8,254 nt of DNA from an uncultured Odoribacter sp. (GTDB taxonomy: Bacteria > Bacteroidota > Bacteroidia > Bacteroidales > Marinifilaceae): positions 1 to 8,254 of the forward strand of contig URJC01000097.1 in assembly GCA_900548135.1 (NCBI GenBank). Direction: 5' to 3'. Made by a program: the position numbers and the translations under genes. The notes beneath the pieces are model-generated. The model did no database searches, had not been told where the DNA came from, and saw nothing but the letters and a program-made list of their open reading frames with translations. Below are positions 1 through 7,708 of this stretch, in pieces (position 1 is the stretch's first letter; each line of letters opens with the position of its first letter).

Positions 1-135
1 ACTGATCAAATGGGAGCTATTGTGGCTGAGATGAATATTGCAGTGAATACTATGAAAGCTTTAAAGCGGAAAGCTTATAATGAATTTCGGGAGAAATTGC
101 CGGTTCGTTTACTTATTTTTTTCTTGTTTCTATAA
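1..135 (+). CDS. ECF-type RNA polymerase sigma factor, C-terminal fragment (5' end outside window)
   Basis: Frame 1 is open from the first base to a TAA at 133-135, giving the last 44 residues of a protein. Seen: a helix-turn-helix pattern (AEMNIAVNTMKALKRKAYNE, about fragment residues 9-28) followed by FREKL and a short hydrophobic tail (RLLIFFLFL). This is the usual ending of sigma region 4.2 in the large Bacteroidetes ECF sigma family, in which region 4.2 reads the -35 element. Family knowledge: many such genes sit beside FecR anti-sigma and SusC/SusD genes and control glycan-use loci. Here the next gene is a secreted hexosaminidase 31 bp downstream, so co-transcription is plausible. Regions 2 and 3 are not visible, so another LuxR-like HTH protein cannot be fully excluded from 44 residues, but the spacing and tail favour an ECF sigma factor. 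Confidence 0.72.
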   Translation, partial: TDQMGAIVAEMNIAVNTMKALKRKAYNEFREKLPVRLLIFFLFL

Positions 136-150
136 AATAGAGTATAAACC
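134..150 (+). repeat. 17-bp direct repeat, left copy, flanking the GH84 gene
   Basis: The sequence AAAATAGAGTATAAACC starts inside the sigma-gene stop codon. It recurs at 2380-2396 with one change (A to G at the eighth base), where it spans the GH84 stop codon. The two copies bracket the GH84 gene almost exactly. This could be chance in AT-rich DNA or the trace of a duplication or insertion. Confidence 0.5.
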
Positions 151-166
151 CATCATAGCGTTAATT

Positions 167-2386
167 ATGAGAATCAGAATCGTTTGTTTATTTGTGTGTT
201 TGTTGGTGTTTCAATTTTGTCCGGCACAGCGGGAGGTTGCCGTGTATCCATGTCCACAGGAAATCAGTTTAAAAGGAAAGTATACAGTTTTACCTGAAAG
301 TTACCGGGTGATCGGGAATGAAAAAACGGTAAGCTATGCTATACAAAAACTGACGGATTTATTAGGAAAAGGGCAACGGGAAACTAGTGAATTTACTGTT
401 TATATCGGAAAAAAAGGAGATAAAGCAATCCGAAAATACGTAAAATTGATTCCACAGCATCCGGAAGCTTATTATTTATTGGTCAGTGATGATAAAATTG
501 TGTTGGCGGGAGCTGATGAACGTGGAACATATTATGCTGTTCAGACACTGACTCAATTATTGCAGGCTGGTCAATTTCCTCAGGTTGAAATCAGGGATTT
601 CCCGACTGTACGTTTCCGAGGTGTTGTAGAAGGATTTTATGGTACTCCCTGGAGTCATCAGGCACGCTTGAGACAATTGCGGTTCTATGGAGAGAATAAG
701 CTGAATACATATATTTATGGGCCTAAAGATGACCCTTTCCATAGTTCTCCTAACTGGCGTAAGCCTTATCCGGACAATGAGGCTGCCCAGATCGCTGAAT
801 TGGTAAAAGTAGCCCGGGAGAATGCTGTAGATTTTGTGTGGGCTATCCATCCGGGACAGGATATAAAATGGAATTCTGAAGACCGCGATTTATTGCTGGC
901 AAAGTTTGAGAGAATGTATCAGTTGGGAGTACGTTCGTTTGCTGTGTTTTTTGATGATATTTCCGGAGAAGGTACAAACCCTGTACGTCAGGCAGAACTT
1001 TTGAATGATATCGATAATCATTTTGTAAAAGTGAAAGGGGATGTCACTCCTTTGATTATGTGTCCGACAGAGTATAATAAAAGCTGGTCGAATCCGGCAA
1101 AAGGTTATCTCGCTACTTTAGGTACAAAACTTAATCCTTCCATACAGATTATGTGGACAGGTGACCGGGTGATTTCGGATATTACTGAGGAAGGTTTAAA
1201 ATGGATCAACGGGAAAATTCAGCGTCCGGCCTATATTTGGTGGAATTTTCCGGTGTCTGATTATGTACGGGATCATTTGTTGATGGGGGCAGTGTATGGA
1301 TTGGATACCCACATCGGAAAACAAATGTCGGGTTTTGTAACTAATCCGATGGAACATGCGGAAGCATCTAAAATAGCTGTTTTCAGCGTGGCTGATTATG
1401 CCTGGAATCCGGAGAAATTTAATAGTATTAAAAGTTGGCAGGCAGCTGTAAAGGCTGTTTTGCCTGGAGAGGCTGAAATGTTGCAGGTGTTTGTCAACCA
1501 TAATGCAGACCTGGGACCTAATGGACACGGTTATCGCCGGGATGAATCGGTAGAAATACAACCTTTAGTGGGTCGTTTTCTGAAAGATTGCCGGGCTGGA
1601 AAATATCAGAGAGAAGATTACGTGGCTTTGATGGATGAATATGCCAAAATGGTCGAAGCTGCTGATGTTTTGTCAGTGAATCAGGAAAACCCCCAATTAA
1701 TTGCTGAGATTCAACCTTGGATAGAACAATTCAGGGTAATGGGATTAACTGGGATGGAGGTTTTATCTATGTTGAGTGCAGTTGAAACCGGAGATCAGGA
1801 ATTGTTTATGCGTAAATATAAGCATGCGAAAGCCTTGCAACGCCGGAGTTTTCTGATTGATCAGGCATATAATCAAAATCCTTATCAGCCTGGAGTAAAG
1901 ACTGGGTCAAAGATTATGCAACCTTTAATCGACACTCTTTTTGTGTGGGCTACCCAACGTTATAATCAAAAAACGGGCAGTCAACTGAGCAGCGAAATAT
2001 TTACTTCTCCGCATCAGTCTTATAGTACAGTTGTGCAGTTCCGGAATTTGCCTGTACGTTTGAAGAATAACCGGGTTATTGTATCTCCTATGCTTGAGGT
2101 GGTGAAATGGGGGGCTGGTGAGTATCTGGGTGTTAAATTGGATCAGGAGTATGTTTTACAGGCAGTTGATGCTGATTTTGGCGTGAAAAATAGTGCTGCA
2201 TGGTTGCAATTGGAAGTATCTGCTGATGGAGTAAATTGGAGTACAGTACCTGTACAACAGAATGGTAATCAATTGAAAGCTGTTATGAAGGATGTTCATG
2301 GACAATATGTCCGGATTCTAAATAAAAGTGGAAAAGGACAGGAATCCTATTTGAGGAAGTTTATTCTTGTCATTGGTAAAAAATAG
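167..2386 (+). CDS. Secreted GH84 beta-N-acetylglucosaminidase (O-GlcNAcase)
   Basis: A 739-residue glycoside hydrolase, close in length and sequence to BtGH84 of Bacteroides thetaiotaomicron (about 737 residues). GH84 enzymes remove beta-linked GlcNAc by substrate-assisted catalysis through an oxazoline intermediate. Start: the frame is open from an ATG at 80, but ATG 167 gives a clean signal peptide (MRIRIVCLFVCLLVFQF, cleavage after CPA about residue 20), so export to the periplasm is likely. Layout: GH20b-like N-terminal domain about 22-145, TIM barrel about 148-455 opening with VVEGFYGTPW, helical region about 456-610, and a C-terminal beta-sandwich to 739. The catalytic pair D263/D264 (FFDDISGEG) matches BtGH84 D242/D243. 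Y158, K187, N360, D365 and N393 also match active-site positions with a constant offset of 21. All key residues are present, so the enzyme should be active. Likely targets are host or dietary GlcNAc glycans (inference). There is no Shine-Dalgarno sequence. Confidence 0.96.
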   Translation: MRIRIVCLFVCLLVFQFCPAQREVAVYPCPQEISLKGKYTVLPESYRVIGNEKTVSYAIQKLTDLLGKGQRETSEFTVYIGKKGDKAIRKYVKLIPQHPEAYYLLVSDDKIVLAGADERGTYYAVQTLTQLLQAGQFPQVEIRDFPTVRFRGVVEGFYGTPWSHQARLRQLRFYGENKLNTYIYGPKDDPFHSSPNWRKPYPDNEAAQIAELVKVARENAVDFVWAIHPGQDIKWNSEDRDLLLAKFERMYQLGVRSFAVFFDDISGEGTNPVRQAELLNDIDNHFVKVKGDVTPLIMCPTEYNKSWSNPAKGYLATLGTKLNPSIQIMWTGDRVISDITEEGLKWINGKIQRPAYIWWNFPVSDYVRDHLLMGAVYGLDTHIGKQMSGFVTNPMEHAEASKIAVFSVADYAWNPEKFNSIKSWQAAVKAVLPGEAEMLQVFVNHNADLGPNGHGYRRDESVEIQPLVGRFLKDCRAGKYQREDYVALMDEYAKMVEAADVLSVNQENPQLIAEIQPWIEQFRVMGLTGMEVLSMLSAVETGDQELFMRKYKHAKALQRRSFLIDQAYNQNPYQPGVKTGSKIMQPLIDTLFVWATQRYNQKTGSQLSSEIFTSPHQSYSTVVQFRNLPVRLKNNRVIVSPMLEVVKWGAGEYLGVKLDQEYVLQAVDADFGVKNSAAWLQLEVSADGVNWSTVPVQQNGNQLKAVMKDVHGQYVRILNKSGKGQESYLRKFILVIGKK

Positions 2387-2396
2387 GGTATAAACC
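2380..2396 (+). repeat. 17-bp direct repeat, right copy, flanking the GH84 gene
   Basis: AAAATAGGGTATAAACC matches 134-150 at 16 of 17 bases and contains the GH84 stop codon (TAG, 2384-2386). It lies 2,246 bp from the left copy. Confidence 0.5.
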
Positions 2397-2421
2397 AGGT
2401 TCTGGTTAAAATAATAAGTAG

Positions 2422-2461
2422 AAAGGGAGGCAGAAGAAATTAATCTGTTTCCCTTTTTTTT
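2422..2461 (+). terminator. Strong intrinsic terminator after the GH84 gene
   Basis: The left arm 2422-2434 (AAAGGGAGGCAGA) pairs with 2444-2456 (TCTGTTTCCCTTT) over 13 bp without a mismatch, including two G-U wobbles, around a 9-base loop. The right arm runs into a T-tract at 2454-2461. The hairpin begins 36 bp after the GH84 stop codon. It separates that gene, and probably the sigma gene before it, from the MATE transporter. Confidence 0.85.
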
Positions 2462-2468
2462 ATCTTTG
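2461..2468 (+). promoter_or_regulatory. Bacteroidetes -7 promoter box (TATCTTTG) for the MATE gene
   Basis: TATCTTTG is a perfect match to the TAnnTTTG -7 element recognised by the Bacteroidetes primary sigma factor. It lies 16 bp before the first ATG of the transporter, so the 5' leader would be only about 10-20 bases. The first T of the box is the last T of the terminator's T-tract. A clear TTTG -33 element is not visible about 20 bp upstream, where the terminator stem and loop lie. Confidence 0.65.
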
Positions 2469-2484
2469 CACGAATTTTTTAGGA

Positions 2485-3831
2485 ATGAATATGTCCACTT
2501 CGAGAGAGATGACTGTGGGGCCGGCGTTGCCCCTTATTTTTAGTTTTACTATGCCTTTGTTGCTGGGTAACCTGCTTCAGCAAACTTATTCGTTAGTAGA
2601 TGCTGCTATTGTCGGTAAATTTTTAGGTATCAATGCACTGGCTTCAGTGGGGGCCAGTAGTTCTGTTATTTTTTTAATTTTAGGATTTTGTAATGGTTGT
2701 AGTTGTGGTTTTGGTATTCCTGTGGCTCAGAAATTTGGTGCCCGGGATTATGGTATGATGAGGAGGTATGTGGCTGTTAGTTTGCAATTATCTGTAGTCC
2801 TGTCTGTTGCTATAGCCATTGTTACCAGCATTTATTGTGCAGAGATTTTACAGATGATGCGAACGCCTGAAAATATTTTTGAGGATGCCTATGTCTATTT
2901 ATTAGTGACTTTCATAGGTGTCCCCTGTACCTTTTTGTATAACCTTTTATCGAGTGTCATCCGGGCTTTGGGAGATAGCAAAACGCCATTCTGGTTTTTG
3001 TTGTTTTCCACTATTTTGAATATACTTTTGGACTTGTTTTGTATACTGGTATTGGATTGGGGGGTGTTGGGTGCTGCTATAGCTACTGTCTTTTCGCAAG
3101 GAATTTCAGCTTTGTTGTGTTATCTTTATATGTACCGTCATTTTGAGATGATGAGGAGTACGGCAGAAGAACGGAAATTCCAAGGACGTTTAGCCGGAAA
3201 CCTTTTGAGTATCGGAGTACCTATGGGACTTCAATTTTCAATAACAGCTATTGGTAGTATTATACTTCAGAGTGCGAATAACGCACTTGGGACGGCTTGT
3301 GTAGCTGCTTTTACTGCCGGAGTGCGAATCAAGATGTTTTTTATCTGCCCTTTCGAGAGTTTGGGGATTGCAATGGCTACCTATTGCGGACAAAATTATG
3401 GAGCCGGAAAGCCCCGGCGTATTTGGATGGGAATCAAGGCCAGTGGGGTTATGATGCTTATTTATGCAGTAATTACTTTTATGATTTTACAATTCGGGGC
3501 CCAGGCATTGGCTTTACTTTTTGTAGAACCTTCCGAATCAGAAATTCTTGCTAATACAGCACTTTTTTTGCATGTTGCTTCCTATTTTTTCCCTGCTTTG
3601 GGTTTGCTTTGTATCTTGCGTTATGCTATACAAGGGGTTGGTTATACAGGATTGGCCATGTTTTCCGGTGTTTCAGAAATGATTGCCCGTATATTGGTTA
3701 GTCTATATGCTGTACCTGTTTTTGGATATATGGCTGTGTGTTTCGGAGATCCGACAGCCTGGCTGGCTGCTGATCTTTTCCTGATACCTGCTTTTATTTA
3801 TGTCTACCGGAAATTGAAAAAAATAAGATAA
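2485..3831 (+). CDS. MATE-family multidrug/metabolite efflux transporter
   Basis: A 448-residue integral membrane protein of the normal MATE length. Seen: about 12 hydrophobic segments in two similar halves, opening with PLIFSFTMPLLLGNLLQQ and YSLVDAAIVGKFLG, then GIPVAQKFGARD after TM2, the usual MATE signature. The second half begins near residue 240 (IGVPMGLQFSITAIGSII) and repeats the pattern, with YCGQNYGAGKPRR as the counterpart of the TM2 loop. The chain ends in a basic tail (YRKLKKIR). Family knowledge: MATE pumps in the inner membrane exchange Na+ or H+ for cationic drugs or metabolites. The substrate cannot be told from sequence. Start: ATG 2485 is the first, but ATG 2491 (third codon) has AGGA 6 bases before it and is equally possible. 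The gene has its own promoter and is convergent with the patatin gene. TM2 is rich in cysteine (FCNGCSCGFG). Confidence 0.93.
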   Translation: MNMSTSREMTVGPALPLIFSFTMPLLLGNLLQQTYSLVDAAIVGKFLGINALASVGASSSVIFLILGFCNGCSCGFGIPVAQKFGARDYGMMRRYVAVSLQLSVVLSVAIAIVTSIYCAEILQMMRTPENIFEDAYVYLLVTFIGVPCTFLYNLLSSVIRALGDSKTPFWFLLFSTILNILLDLFCILVLDWGVLGAAIATVFSQGISALLCYLYMYRHFEMMRSTAEERKFQGRLAGNLLSIGVPMGLQFSITAIGSIILQSANNALGTACVAAFTAGVRIKMFFICPFESLGIAMATYCGQNYGAGKPRRIWMGIKASGVMMLIYAVITFMILQFGAQALALLFVEPSESEILANTALFLHVASYFFPALGLLCILRYAIQGVGYTGLAMFSGVSEMIARILVSLYAVPVFGYMAVCFGDPTAWLAADLFLIPAFIYVYRKLKKIR

Positions 3832-3940
3832 AAAGGTACTGGGATATTGCTTTTTTGGGTACGAAACTATTATAGTAGAAATCAAAAAAAGAAAAGTTAC
3901 GAAAGAAGATTAAGATGAGGATGAAATAATGATTGTTTAT

Positions 3941-3966
3941 ACGGCTCAGGCAGATGCCTGGGCCGT
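3941..3966. terminator. Hairpin between convergent MATE and patatin genes, possible bidirectional terminator
   Basis: ACGGCTCAGGCA (3941-3952) pairs with TGCCTGGGCCGT (3955-3966) over 12 bp with one wobble, around a 2-base gap that would open to a small loop. On the plus strand it is followed by CGGTTTT, a short U-run three bases away; on the minus strand the following sequence is AT-rich without a U-tract. The stem contains the last codons and stop of the patatin gene. It lies 110 bp after the MATE stop, the only good stem seen between these convergent genes. Confidence 0.45.
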
Positions 3967-4764
3967 CGGTTTTAAAACAGAATTTTTGAGAATCCGTTGA
4001 GCACTGATATAACCTTCCTCATATATTTCCTGGACATGTTCGAGATCAAACATACTATATTTTGTCATGTTCTGGGGGGCAATGAATACGTCGCTCATAC
4101 CTCGGTCGATATCTGTGTTCCGGTCAATACCCAGATGAAATGAACGCACGGCCATGCCCAGCATGTTTGTGATTTTTTCCGAAGTGTCGATGGAATTGAT
4201 TTCAACGGCAATGACTTTTTCGCATCTTTTACGGATAGGACGGACAGGGAGATTCATGAATACTCCACCGTCAACGTAATCAATGTTTTCAATTTCCTTG
4301 GGAGTGAATACGACAGGAATTGAACAGGAAGCTATAATACAGGGAAGCAATTTCCCATGTTCAAAATGGACCGGAATAGCATTATTGATGTCACTGGCTG
4401 TAATCACCAGGGGAATATTTAGTTCTTCAAATGTATTGGTGTGGAGAAATTCAGCTAAATGTTCTTCCATGCCTGTCATGGTCATGATTCCTTTCCTAGA
4501 CATGGTAGGACGTGCAAAATGAAGGATTTTTTTCCCGGTAAAAAATTTCAGGCATTCTTCAGGAGTATGTCCGGAAGCAATCATGGCCCCGATAATGGAA
4601 CCTGCGCTGGTACCTGAAATAATATCAGGCTTTAATCCCATCTCATACATGGCTTGTACGACTCCCAAATGGGCAAATCCTCTGGCTCCCCCTCCCCCAA
4701 GTACTAGCCCTAACCGATATTGTGGTGTTGTATTCATGTAGTTAAATATCTGTTTATTCTGCAT
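3946..4764 (-). CDS. Patatin-like phospholipase family protein
   Basis: A 272-residue patatin-fold serine hydrolase. Seen: oxyanion loop GGGGARG at residues 23-29, nucleophile elbow GTSAG with S53, and the catalytic aspartate D165 in DGG (165-167), so the Ser-Asp dyad is complete. The second half carries the conserved AVEINS stretch near residue 190 and an amphipathic C-terminus (MFDLEHVQEIYEEGY). Related bacterial proteins (RssA/YchK-like group) hydrolyse acyl esters of phospholipids, but the physiological substrate is rarely known. No signal peptide or transmembrane segment is evident, so it is probably cytoplasmic or membrane-associated. Start: the longest form starts at 4764. ATG 4735-4737 (residue 10) directly precedes the conserved core and is the main alternative. 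It lies downstream of the nuclease gene on the same strand with a 111-bp gap and a candidate promoter, so independent transcription is likely. Confidence 0.93.
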   Translation of the reverse strand: MQNKQIFNYMNTTPQYRLGLVLGGGGARGFAHLGVVQAMYEMGLKPDIISGTSAGSIIGAMIASGHTPEECLKFFTGKKILHFARPTMSRKGIMTMTGMEEHLAEFLHTNTFEELNIPLVITASDINNAIPVHFEHGKLLPCIIASCSIPVVFTPKEIENIDYVDGGVFMNLPVRPIRKRCEKVIAVEINSIDTSEKITNMLGMAVRSFHLGIDRNTDIDRGMSDVFIAPQNMTKYSMFDLEHVQEIYEEGYISAQRILKNSVLKPTAQASA

Positions 4765-4821
4765 ATACGAAAACAGAAACCTGATAGTTGTTTACTTTTC
4801 CAAGTTCCTTATTTCTGCTTT

Positions 4822-4829
4822 CAAATATA
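4822..4829 (-). promoter_or_regulatory. Candidate -7 promoter box (TATATTTG) for the patatin gene
   Basis: Read on the minus strand, 4829-4822 is TATATTTG, a full match to TAnnTTTG, 57 bp upstream of the first patatin ATG. The expected -33 position holds a T-run rather than TTTG. The rest of the 111-bp gap (4765-4875) is AT-rich with no terminator-like stem after the nuclease gene, so some read-through is possible. Confidence 0.45.
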
Positions 4830-4875
4830 ATAAAAACGTATTGTTTTAAAAATATTAAATTGACTTTATAGCTTT

Positions 4876-7686
4876 CTATTTTCGGCATATCTTGGCATAA
4901 GGACATGTCTGGCATTTTTTTTCGTTATTTGTTTGGTTGAAAGGAACAGAAGGGGAAAATATTTTTTCCAATAGAGCGATGAGTTCTGAGCGGTATTCTT
5001 CTTCATATGGGCGGAAATCAGAGATATAATTTTTATCACATTTCAGATGGTAATCATAATCTTTTCCGAAAAGTAGTTTGGTGCTGTATATTCCCGGAAT
5101 TAATGGATTGTTGGTCGGAGATACATGGTCGAACATAAGACAATAGAGCATGGTTTGGAGAGCAGCCTTGTTGCGGGTAGGATTCGAGGAATCGAATATT
5201 GAGGCTATTGTTTTAAATAGGGTGGTGTCTGCACCTGTTTTATAGTCAATTACCCGGATTCCCTGGTTTGTTTGGTCTACCCGGTCGATGTATCCGCCGA
5301 CATAGATGGTTTGGGGGTGTTTTTCTATCCGGATTTGAATCGGGACAAAAAATCGGGTTTCCATAGCCAGTATGTGGAATGGGCAAATTTTTTTGTCAAA
5401 TTGCAACATTTCGCGGATGTATTTTTTGATGACATTTAAGATGAGTTCGTTACTTCCACTGTCTATGAGCTGAGATATACGAACATCATATACTTTTTGA
5501 TAGGAAGCGCGTATGTGTTCGTCTATCAAACTGTCATTGTGCAGGATATTGTTGATGGCTTCGATTGTAATATACCCATCCGGGATGGTTGTATACAAAG
5601 ACTGTGAACATTCATGGAAGATATTTCCTAAAAGCCGATGGTCCAGTTCTTCTGCAATTTCTTCTTTTTCTTCTATCCGCGCAATGTATTTGAAATAGAA
5701 TTTTAAAGGACAGTCCAGATAAGTGTTGATGGCAGAAGGAGAAAGAGTTTTTTCTGCGGATTGCTGGTATGCAGATAAGATTTCCATAATTTCCGGACAC
5801 TTGGGTATGCTGATGGGCTGTAGGGTTTGAGTGGATATCCGGTTCTGGAAATTACTTTCTTGTATGTGTAGGCCTGATTCGTATTTTATTTGATACAGAA
5901 AGCGGCTCATTTCATTTCCGTTTGCTCCTTTTATGCCAGAAGTATACAATATTTTAATGTTCTTTGCACGTTGAAGCAGACGATAGAAATAATAAGCAAA
6001 AAGTGAATCCTGGTGTTCAGGTGTGGGCAGGCGGAACCCAATACGCAAATTGTAAGGGATGAATGAGGCGGGAAGGGTTGTCTTAGGTAAAATACCTTCA
6101 TTCGCAGATAATACAATCAGATTTTTGAAATCCAGCATGCGCGTTTCCATAAGTCCCATCAATTGTAATCCTTCCAAGGGTTCTCCTGAGAAAGGAATTG
6201 AAATGTTGCTGATGACTTTCTGAATGATTTGCATATAAAATTTGTTCTCTGGGACTAATCCTTCTTCCTCAATTGTATTTTTCAGGTTCTGGATCTGGGT
6301 ATATATAGAAAATATGAATTCTTTTTCCACACTGTCTGAATTTTGTGCGGTGGTATGAATCAATGTATTCAGGATATGAAGCAGGTAAACCGGAATTTGT
6401 TGTTCTGCTGATGAAAAAATTTGCTGCGTTAAAGGATGGAATTGCAAACTTTTTTCTGTGACATATACAATATTTTTTTGATTGATGAAATTGGTTATTT
6501 TATGTATTTCTTCCGGGCATAAATCCTTAATTAGTTTATGGTTGAGGAGGGCAACAACCGGTTTATAGTAATAATAGGTGGTTTGACCTTCTTGTTTGGC
6601 ATAATTTCTCAGATCGCACAACAAAGAAATCAATGAGGCTACTGAGGTATTATGAGCAGGATATCCCATGGTGATGTTGATTTTCCGGATATAATCAGGA
6701 ATAGAATACATCGCAGGAATCAATAATTGTTCATCACAGAGTACAATAGCCGTATCCCGTGGATCTTCATCCTGGAGATGGGTGGTTAACGTGGATATTA
6801 GCTTGGCTTGTCCGATGGAAGAAGGGACAGATATGTATTCAATTTGTTTACCGTTATGCAGAAAATTGTTGTAATGTTCCATGCCCAGTTCATTCGGAAA
6901 AAGTTTCAGGTTTTCACGTATGTAATGGCCGGCTTCCTGATGTTCGTCGGATGAATAGTAAATGTCATAATCCCAGTAAAAAGAAGCAATTCCCGTCCCC
7001 TGATAGTAGGAAAAGATTTGTTTTTCACAAATGTTTAAGGCATTGAAACCTGCAATTAATAAATGACCGGGATGTTTGTATTCCGCTAGATGTTCACAGA
7101 AAAAACGTTCGTTCATACCTTCAAAACAAAGTCCTTCCCTCAGCAGATTTTTCTTGAAATCGACATAGGTATCATATAATTTATTCCATACTTTCAGAAA
7201 TTCCTGTTGTTCGTGGCTGTATTTGTCTGGGGTGAAACTACTCCAGAATTTCCGGATTGCTTCAATTTGTTCATCTGTCAGGTAAGGAAAATTGAGTTCC
7301 AGCTCTTTTAGGGCAATCAAATTGGAGAAAAGATCTTTGGCATCTACCAGGTATTTGTCGATATCATCAAAATCGCTTAATAACATATTCCCCCAAAAAT
7401 AGAAATCTTCAAATTTTTCCTGAGAACCTGAGACCGTGGTATAAGATTTATAAAGTTTTATGGTTAAAGCCAGATTATCCGCTTTTTTTAGACCAGTATA
7501 TTTTCCAATATATTCTGACAAAGTCAGGATTTCTGGCATCCAAACGGGTTCATGAATCCGTTTGGATAATTCCTCAGCTAAAAATAAACCCGCTCGTTTA
7601 TTGGGAAAAATAATGGTCAGGTGGCCAAAATCGTGGCCATATTTGTCAATGATGTCTTTGGCTAGGAGTTGAAGAAATGAAGCCAT
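4876..7686 (-). CDS. PD-(D/E)XK nuclease-family protein, AddB-like subunit with Fe-S cluster motif
   Basis: A 936-residue protein with AddB architecture. N-terminus: an SF1-helicase-like region begins with TIIFPNKRAGLFLAEEL (about 24-40), but the Walker A GKT/S is absent, so this half is probably not an ATPase. A motif V/VI-like segment METRMLDF...ANEGILP is seen near 513-535. C-terminus: a nuclease of the RecB/AddB kind, with H691 (GNIFHE), D801 (GGYIDRVD) and D814-Y-K816 (DYKTG). Cysteines C659 (YLDCPLKFYF) plus C925, C928 and C934 (C-x2-C-x5-C at the extreme end) match the four ligands of the AddB iron-sulfur staple. All nuclease residues look intact. Family knowledge: AddAB resects double-strand breaks and loads RecA. 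The AddA helicase partner is not adjacent here. It starts at ATG 7684-7686 with no Shine-Dalgarno sequence. A CRISPR Cas4-like origin is excluded by the length and N-terminal half. Confidence 0.87.
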   Translation of the reverse strand: MASFLQLLAKDIIDKYGHDFGHLTIIFPNKRAGLFLAEELSKRIHEPVWMPEILTLSEYIGKYTGLKKADNLALTIKLYKSYTTVSGSQEKFEDFYFWGNMLLSDFDDIDKYLVDAKDLFSNLIALKELELNFPYLTDEQIEAIRKFWSSFTPDKYSHEQQEFLKVWNKLYDTYVDFKKNLLREGLCFEGMNERFFCEHLAEYKHPGHLLIAGFNALNICEKQIFSYYQGTGIASFYWDYDIYYSSDEHQEAGHYIRENLKLFPNELGMEHYNNFLHNGKQIEYISVPSSIGQAKLISTLTTHLQDEDPRDTAIVLCDEQLLIPAMYSIPDYIRKINITMGYPAHNTSVASLISLLCDLRNYAKQEGQTTYYYYKPVVALLNHKLIKDLCPEEIHKITNFINQKNIVYVTEKSLQFHPLTQQIFSSAEQQIPVYLLHILNTLIHTTAQNSDSVEKEFIFSIYTQIQNLKNTIEEEGLVPENKFYMQIIQKVISNISIPFSGEPLEGLQLMGLMETRMLDFKNLIVLSANEGILPKTTLPASFIPYNLRIGFRLPTPEHQDSLFAYYFYRLLQRAKNIKILYTSGIKGANGNEMSRFLYQIKYESGLHIQESNFQNRISTQTLQPISIPKCPEIMEILSAYQQSAEKTLSPSAINTYLDCPLKFYFKYIARIEEKEEIAEELDHRLLGNIFHECSQSLYTTIPDGYITIEAINNILHNDSLIDEHIRASYQKVYDVRISQLIDSGSNELILNVIKKYIREMLQFDKKICPFHILAMETRFFVPIQIRIEKHPQTIYVGGYIDRVDQTNQGIRVIDYKTGADTTLFKTIASIFDSSNPTRNKAALQTMLYCLMFDHVSPTNNPLIPGIYSTKLLFGKDYDYHLKCDKNYISDFRPYEEEYRSELIALLEKIFSPSVPFNQTNNEKKCQTCPYAKICRK

Positions 7687-7708
7687 ATCGTTAAAGTTAA
7701 AAAGAAAC

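Noticed and set aside
80..166. Upstream ATG at 80 as the start of the GH84 gene, giving 29 extra residues
   Set aside because: It would overlap the sigma-factor coding region by 56 bp and put non-signal sequence ahead of a clear signal peptide. Starting at 167 also gives a length and residue numbering that match BtGH84.
557..1561. Minus-strand open frames of 97 and 121 codons inside the GH84 gene
   Set aside because: They are antisense to a confidently coding, conserved region and show no recognisable protein features.
2393..2407. Small perfect inverted repeat AACCAG-GTT-CTGGTT just after the GH84 stop
   Set aside because: It has a 6-bp stem with a 3-base loop and no T-tract, and the much stronger terminator lies 15 bp downstream.
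2677..2715. Cysteine-rich TM2 of the MATE protein (FCNGCSCGFG) as a possible metal site
   Set aside because: Cysteine and small residues at this position are common in related MATE proteins, and nothing else in the sequence suggests metal binding.
3297..3885. Short open frames on both strands within and just after the MATE gene
   Set aside because: They are out-of-frame shadows of the transporter; the translations are cysteine- or serine-rich without domain character.
4283..4522. 79-codon plus-strand frame inside the patatin gene
   Set aside because: It is antisense to conserved patatin motifs and has no upstream signal of its own.
5513..7046. Several 60-95 codon frames inside the AddB-like gene, on both strands
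   Set aside because: They overlap a conserved nuclease/helicase-like frame and are explained by it.
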